Source: Holophagales bacterium (GTDB lineage Bacteria; Acidobacteriota; Thermoanaerobaculia; Multivoradales; Multivoraceae). From it: 36,781 nt of DNA. Positions within the stretch are counted from its first letter, which is position 1; each line of letters begins with the position of its first letter. A program made the translations under genes and the position numbers. The DNA is taken from the NCBI GenBank assembly GCA_009837085.1, contig VXUF01000025.1, positions 4,353 through 41,133 of the forward strand, read 5' to 3'. The notes beneath the pieces were generated by a model that worked only from the letters and a program-made list of their open reading frames with translations, searched no databases and was not told the DNA's origin. Below are positions 33,495 through 36,781 of the stretch, one piece after another.

Positions 33495-36389
33495 ATGAGC
33501 GAGCAGACCGGGTTGCACAGCCTCTCCCTCGACTACGTCGAAGCGCTTCTCGCCGACTATCGCCGCGATCCGGCGTCGCTCGACCCGGCCTGGCGTCGGT
33601 ACTTCGACGCCCTGGCCGCCAGCGGCGAGCTGGGAAACGCTGCTATCGGGCCGGAACTGCAGCCCTCCACCCTGTTCGGCGGCAATGGCGGAGCGGCGCG
33701 CCCCGTCATCGCCGCGCCGGCGACTGCGCCGACCAGAGAACCGGGGCCTGCCCCGCCGCCAGCTGAAACGGCGCCCGCAAGCGGGCCGCCAGCACTGACG
33801 GCGGACATCGAACTGCAGCGCCGCGTCGACGACATGATCCGCAACTACCGGATCCGCGGTCACCTGTACGCCGACATCAACCCGCTCCGCAATCCGCCCG
33901 TGCTGCCGGAGGAACTCGAGCTCGAGGGGCTGGGCATCCGACAGAGCGACCTGGACCGCACGGTGTCGACGGCCGGCATCCCCGGCGCCGATACGGCAAC
34001 GGTGCGCGAACTGCTCGACCGGATGCGCGAAACGTACTGCAAGTACATCAGCGCCGAGTTCATGCACATCGACGACCTGGAGGTCCGCTCCTGGCTCCAG
34101 GAGCGGATGGAGGTCAGTCGCAACCGGGTCCAGCTCACCCGCCGCGAGCAGGTGCGCATCCTGAAGAAGCTGATCGACGCCGCGGTGTTCGAGGAGTTCA
34201 TCCAGAAGAAGTACCTGGGCGCCAAGAGCTTCTCACTCGAGGGCGCAGAGAGCCTGATCCCTCTCCTCGACCTGGCGATCGAGAAGGTGGCCGCCCAGGG
34301 CGCGATAGAGATCGTCTTCGGGATGTCCCACCGCGGCCGCCTGAACGTGCTGGCGAACATCATCGGCAAGCCGACCCGGGACATCTTCCGCGAGTTCGAG
34401 GACCTCGACGCGGAGCAGTACACGGGCGGAGGTGACGTCAAGTACCACATGGGGCACTCGAGCGACTGGACCACGGATCAGGGCCGCAGAATCCACCTCT
34501 CCCTGTCGTTCAACCCGAGCCACCTCGAGTTCATCAACCCGGTGGCGATGGGCCGCGTCCGCGCCAAGCAGGACCGGATCGGCAACGAACTGCGCGACCG
34601 GGCGGTGCTGTTCCTCATCCACGGCGACGCTGCCTTTGCCGGCGAGGGAATCGTCCAGGAGTCGCTGAACCTGTCGCAGCTTCCCCCCTACCACATCGGG
34701 GGAGCGTTCCATGTTGTCGTCAACAACCAGATCGGCTTCACCACGCCGCCCGAGAGCTCGCGCTCCAACACCTACTGCACCGACGTCGCGAAGATGCTCC
34801 AGGCGCCGATCTTCCACGTCAACGGCGAGCAGCCCGAGGCGGTGGCCCAGGTCGTCAACGTCGCCCTCGACTTCCGCGAGCGCTACCGCCGCGACGTGAT
34901 CATCGACCTCTACTGCTACCGGCGGCGGGGCCACAACGAAGGCGACGAACCGGCCTTCACCCAGCCCATCCTCTACGACGGCATCCGGGCCCGGGATCCG
35001 GTCCGGGTCCACTACCTGGAGCACCTGCTCGAACTCGGCGAGATCAAGCCCGAGGAGGCGGAGGTGCACATCCAGCGCGAGGAGAAGCGGCTCGAGGGGG
35101 CGCTCGCCACCGCCCGCCGCATGAACGAGAAGACGAGTCCGCAGGCCTACGACGGCGTCTGGAACGCGTTCGTCGGCGGGCGCATGGAGGACACGCCGGA
35201 GCCGGACACCGGTGTCGACCAGGGCAAGCTGATCGAATACCTGAGGCGCATGGTCGTGCTGCCCGAAGGCTTCAACCTGCACCGCAACCTGAGGCGCTTC
35301 CTCGCGGCCCGTGCCGACATGGCCGAAGGAAAGCGGCCCGTCGACTGGGCCGCCGCGGAGGCGCTCGCCTTCGCCGCCACCGCCGATTCGGGCAATCGCG
35401 TGCGGCTGAGCGGCCAGGACTGCGAGCGCGGGACCTTCAGCCAGCGTCACGCCGTGCTGCACGACCGGGTGACCGACTACAACCACCGGCCGCTGATGAA
35501 CATCGCGGAGAACCAGGAGCCAATCGAGATCTTCAACAGCCCGCTGTCGGAAGCCGGCGTGCTCGGCTTCGAGTACGGCTTCAGCCTGGACTACCCGGAC
35601 GGCCTGGTGCTCTGGGAGGCGCAGTTCGGCGATTTCGTCAACGCGGCCCAGGTGATCATCGACCAGTTCATCACCAGCGCCGAGGACAAGTGGAACCGGC
35701 TGAGCGGCCTCGTCATCCTGCTGCCACACGGCTTCGAGGGCCAGGGTCCCGAGCACTCGAGCGCTCGCGTCGAGCGCTGGCTGCTGCTCGCCGCCGAGGA
35801 GAACATGCAGATCGTCTACCCGTCGACGCCGGCGCAGTACTTCCACCTGCTGCGGCGCCAGGTCGAACGCGCCCAGCGCAAACCGCTGGTCGTCTTCACC
35901 CCGAAGAGCCTGCTGCGTCGCCGGGAGGTCGGATCTTCCCTGGCCGAGCTCGCCGGCGGTCGGTACCAACAAGTCCTGCCCGACCCTTCCGTTGCCAGCG
36001 ACGCGGATCGGGCCAAGGTGCGACGGGTCCTCCTCTGCGCCGGCAAGGTGTTCTACGACCTCGACGCCCACCGCCAGGAAACAGGAGTGCACGATCACGC
36101 GATCCTGCGGATGGAGCAGTTCTACCCCGCCCCGAAACAGGAGCTCGACGCGGCGCTGGCCGCGTTCCCGGTCGACGCCGAGGTCCGCTGGGTGCAGGAG
36201 GAACCGCGGAACATGGGCGCCTGGTCCTACTTGCGGCTCAACTTCGGCTTCCTGATGGGCGGCAGGCCCCTGTCGGGGGTCTACCGCCCGCAGTCGGCGA
36301 GTCCGGCGACCGGTTCTCCGACCAGCCACAAGCTGGAGCAGCAGCAACTGATGGAAGCCGCGTTCGCCGACTCGGCCGACCCTGCGTGA
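33495..36389 (+). CDS. sucA: 2-oxoglutarate dehydrogenase E1 component
   Basis: 964 residues from ATG 33495 with GGAGGT about 8 bases upstream. The TPP-dependent subunit decarboxylates 2-oxoglutarate in the TCA cycle and hands the succinyl group to E2 (next gene). It has the typical N-terminal E2-binding segment (SLDYVEALLADYRRDP, PAWRRYFDAL) and an Ala/Pro-rich linker (about 65-105). Catalytic motifs follow: FGMSHRGRLNVLANI (His279 region), HGDAAFAGEGIVQESLNL (TPP site, 376-393), RRGHNEGDEPAFTQP, and in the C-terminal half CERGTFSQRHAVLHD, EYGFSLDYPDGLVLWEAQFG and LLPHGFEGQGPEHSSARVER. The length and all motifs are normal, so this is a full gene of the sucAB type. Confidence 0.97.
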   Translation: MSEQTGLHSLSLDYVEALLADYRRDPASLDPAWRRYFDALAASGELGNAAIGPELQPSTLFGGNGGAARPVIAAPATAPTREPGPAPPPAETAPASGPPALTADIELQRRVDDMIRNYRIRGHLYADINPLRNPPVLPEELELEGLGIRQSDLDRTVSTAGIPGADTATVRELLDRMRETYCKYISAEFMHIDDLEVRSWLQERMEVSRNRVQLTRREQVRILKKLIDAAVFEEFIQKKYLGAKSFSLEGAESLIPLLDLAIEKVAAQGAIEIVFGMSHRGRLNVLANIIGKPTRDIFREFEDLDAEQYTGGGDVKYHMGHSSDWTTDQGRRIHLSLSFNPSHLEFINPVAMGRVRAKQDRIGNELRDRAVLFLIHGDAAFAGEGIVQESLNLSQLPPYHIGGAFHVVVNNQIGFTTPPESSRSNTYCTDVAKMLQAPIFHVNGEQPEAVAQVVNVALDFRERYRRDVIIDLYCYRRRGHNEGDEPAFTQPILYDGIRARDPVRVHYLEHLLELGEIKPEEAEVHIQREEKRLEGALATARRMNEKTSPQAYDGVWNAFVGGRMEDTPEPDTGVDQGKLIEYLRRMVVLPEGFNLHRNLRRFLAARADMAEGKRPVDWAAAEALAFAATADSGNRVRLSGQDCERGTFSQRHAVLHDRVTDYNHRPLMNIAENQEPIEIFNSPLSEAGVLGFEYGFSLDYPDGLVLWEAQFGDFVNAAQVIIDQFITSAEDKWNRLSGLVILLPHGFEGQGPEHSSARVERWLLLAAEENMQIVYPSTPAQYFHLLRRQVERAQRKPLVVFTPKSLLRRREVGSSLAELAGGRYQQVLPDPSVASDADRAKVRRVLLCAGKVFYDLDAHRQETGVHDHAILRMEQFYPAPKQELDAALAAFPVDAEVRWVQEEPRNMGAWSYLRLNFGFLMGGRPLSGVYRPQSASPATGSPTSHKLEQQQLMEAAFADSADPA

Positions 36390-36411
36390 GAATCCCTCGA
36401 AGGCACACCGC

Positions 36412-36781
36412 ATGACATACGAAGTCAGAATCCCCGAGATCGGCGAGTCGGTCACGGAAGCGCTGATCATCCGCTGGATCAAACAGCCCGGTGAGGCCAT
36501 CGGCAGAGACGATCCGATCGTGGAACTCGAAACGGACAAGGTGACCGTCGAGATGCCTTCTCCGGTAGCCGGCGTTCTCTCCGAGATCGTCTGCGCGGAG
36601 GGCGAGACGGTGCCGATCGGGGCCGTGATCGCGCGGATCGAGGAAGGCGCCGTCGCCGCGAGCGCGCAACCGGCTCCGGCTGCAACGGCCGCAGCCACCG
36701 GAACCGCGACCGCCGCTGCCCAGGGAGACCTGCTCGCAGGCACCGCGGCGGTGGCCCCGCCCGCACCCCCGGCCCCGCCGG
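36412..36781 (+). CDS. sucB: Dihydrolipoamide succinyltransferase (2-oxoglutarate dehydrogenase E2), N-terminal part
   Basis: The gene starts at ATG 36412, 22 bases after sucA, and runs off the window; about 123 residues are visible. They form a complete lipoyl domain: VRIPEIGESVTEALIIRWIK, then ELETDKVTVEMPSPVAGVL with the lipoyl Lys43, and EGETVPIGAVIARIE. An Ala/Pro/Thr-rich flexible linker begins near residue 80. The position after sucA and the GES and ETDKV motifs point to SucB rather than pyruvate E2. The E1-binding and catalytic domains lie outside, so this cannot be confirmed here. Confidence 0.93.
   Translation, partial: MTYEVRIPEIGESVTEALIIRWIKQPGEAIGRDDPIVELETDKVTVEMPSPVAGVLSEIVCAEGETVPIGAVIARIEEGAVAASAQPAPAATAAATGTATAAAQGDLLAGTAAVAPPAPPAPP

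Noticed and set aside
34233..36743. An 836-codon open frame on the minus strand opposite sucA
   Set aside because: It is a shadow of high-GC codon use in sucA. The plus strand has all E1 motifs, and the minus-strand protein shows no family pattern.

Overview
This is a gene-dense, high-GC window with almost no non-coding DNA; the longest gap is about 230 bases. It comes from a Gram-negative bacterium. The evidence is a tripartite RND efflux operon with an outer-membrane factor, several lipoproteins, an outer-membrane beta-barrel of autotransporter type, and an envelope protein with an AMIN-like domain. The mix of type II DAHP synthase, a membrane FeS ETF oxidoreductase of the EtfD type, a queuosine-precursor transporter and SucA/SucB would suit an Acidobacteriota-like lineage. 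That placement is inference only; no rRNA or other marker is present.

Left arm (1-14505, all on the minus strand). In transcription order: a divergent acyl-CoA dehydrogenase-like protein, a TerB-like protein, a queuosine-precursor transporter, type II DAHP synthase, a PilZ-TM-AMIN protein, MurJ and a DUF4126 membrane protein. After a hairpin come a transglutaminase/TPR lipoprotein, a 5-oxoprolinase/hydantoinase A-like protein, and an efflux operon of TolC-like factor, membrane-fusion protein and RND pump (cut by the window edge). Many neighbours overlap by four bases (ATGA, GTGA or TTGA), which suggests translational coupling.

Middle (14571-20164). A class I/II aminotransferase on the plus strand converges on trpS, with an array of three small hairpins between them. 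Next are a sodium:solute symporter and a small two-TM partner (minus strand). Diverging from these is a lipoprotein Ntn-hydrolase of the isoaspartyl peptidase/asparaginase type, whose ribosome-binding site lies inside an 11-bp perfect inverted repeat.

Acyl-CoA and electron-transfer block (20161-27007, plus strand). prpE (propionyl-CoA synthetase) is followed by an intergenic segment full of palindromes, then etfD (membrane FeS/cytochrome-b ETF oxidoreductase), a TetR regulator, etfB and etfA. A TetR-type operator sits in the spacer of a good sigma70-like promoter in front of tetR. etfB is preceded by a near-exact tandem copy of its own Shine-Dalgarno and start, which makes an 8-codon leader ORF overlapping the etfB start. 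EtfA carries Leu where the family has the FAD-contacting Thr (human Thr266). The block looks like a fatty or short-chain acyl-CoA oxidation module that delivers electrons through ETF to the quinone pool.

Right arm (27073-36781). An outer-membrane barrel protein overlaps argG tail to tail. A MATE exporter diverges from two oligopeptide-type ABC permeases that have no ATPase or binding protein nearby. Last come sucA and the start of sucB (2-oxoglutarate dehydrogenase E1 and E2). I see no rRNA, tRNA, CRISPR array, insertion sequence or integrase.
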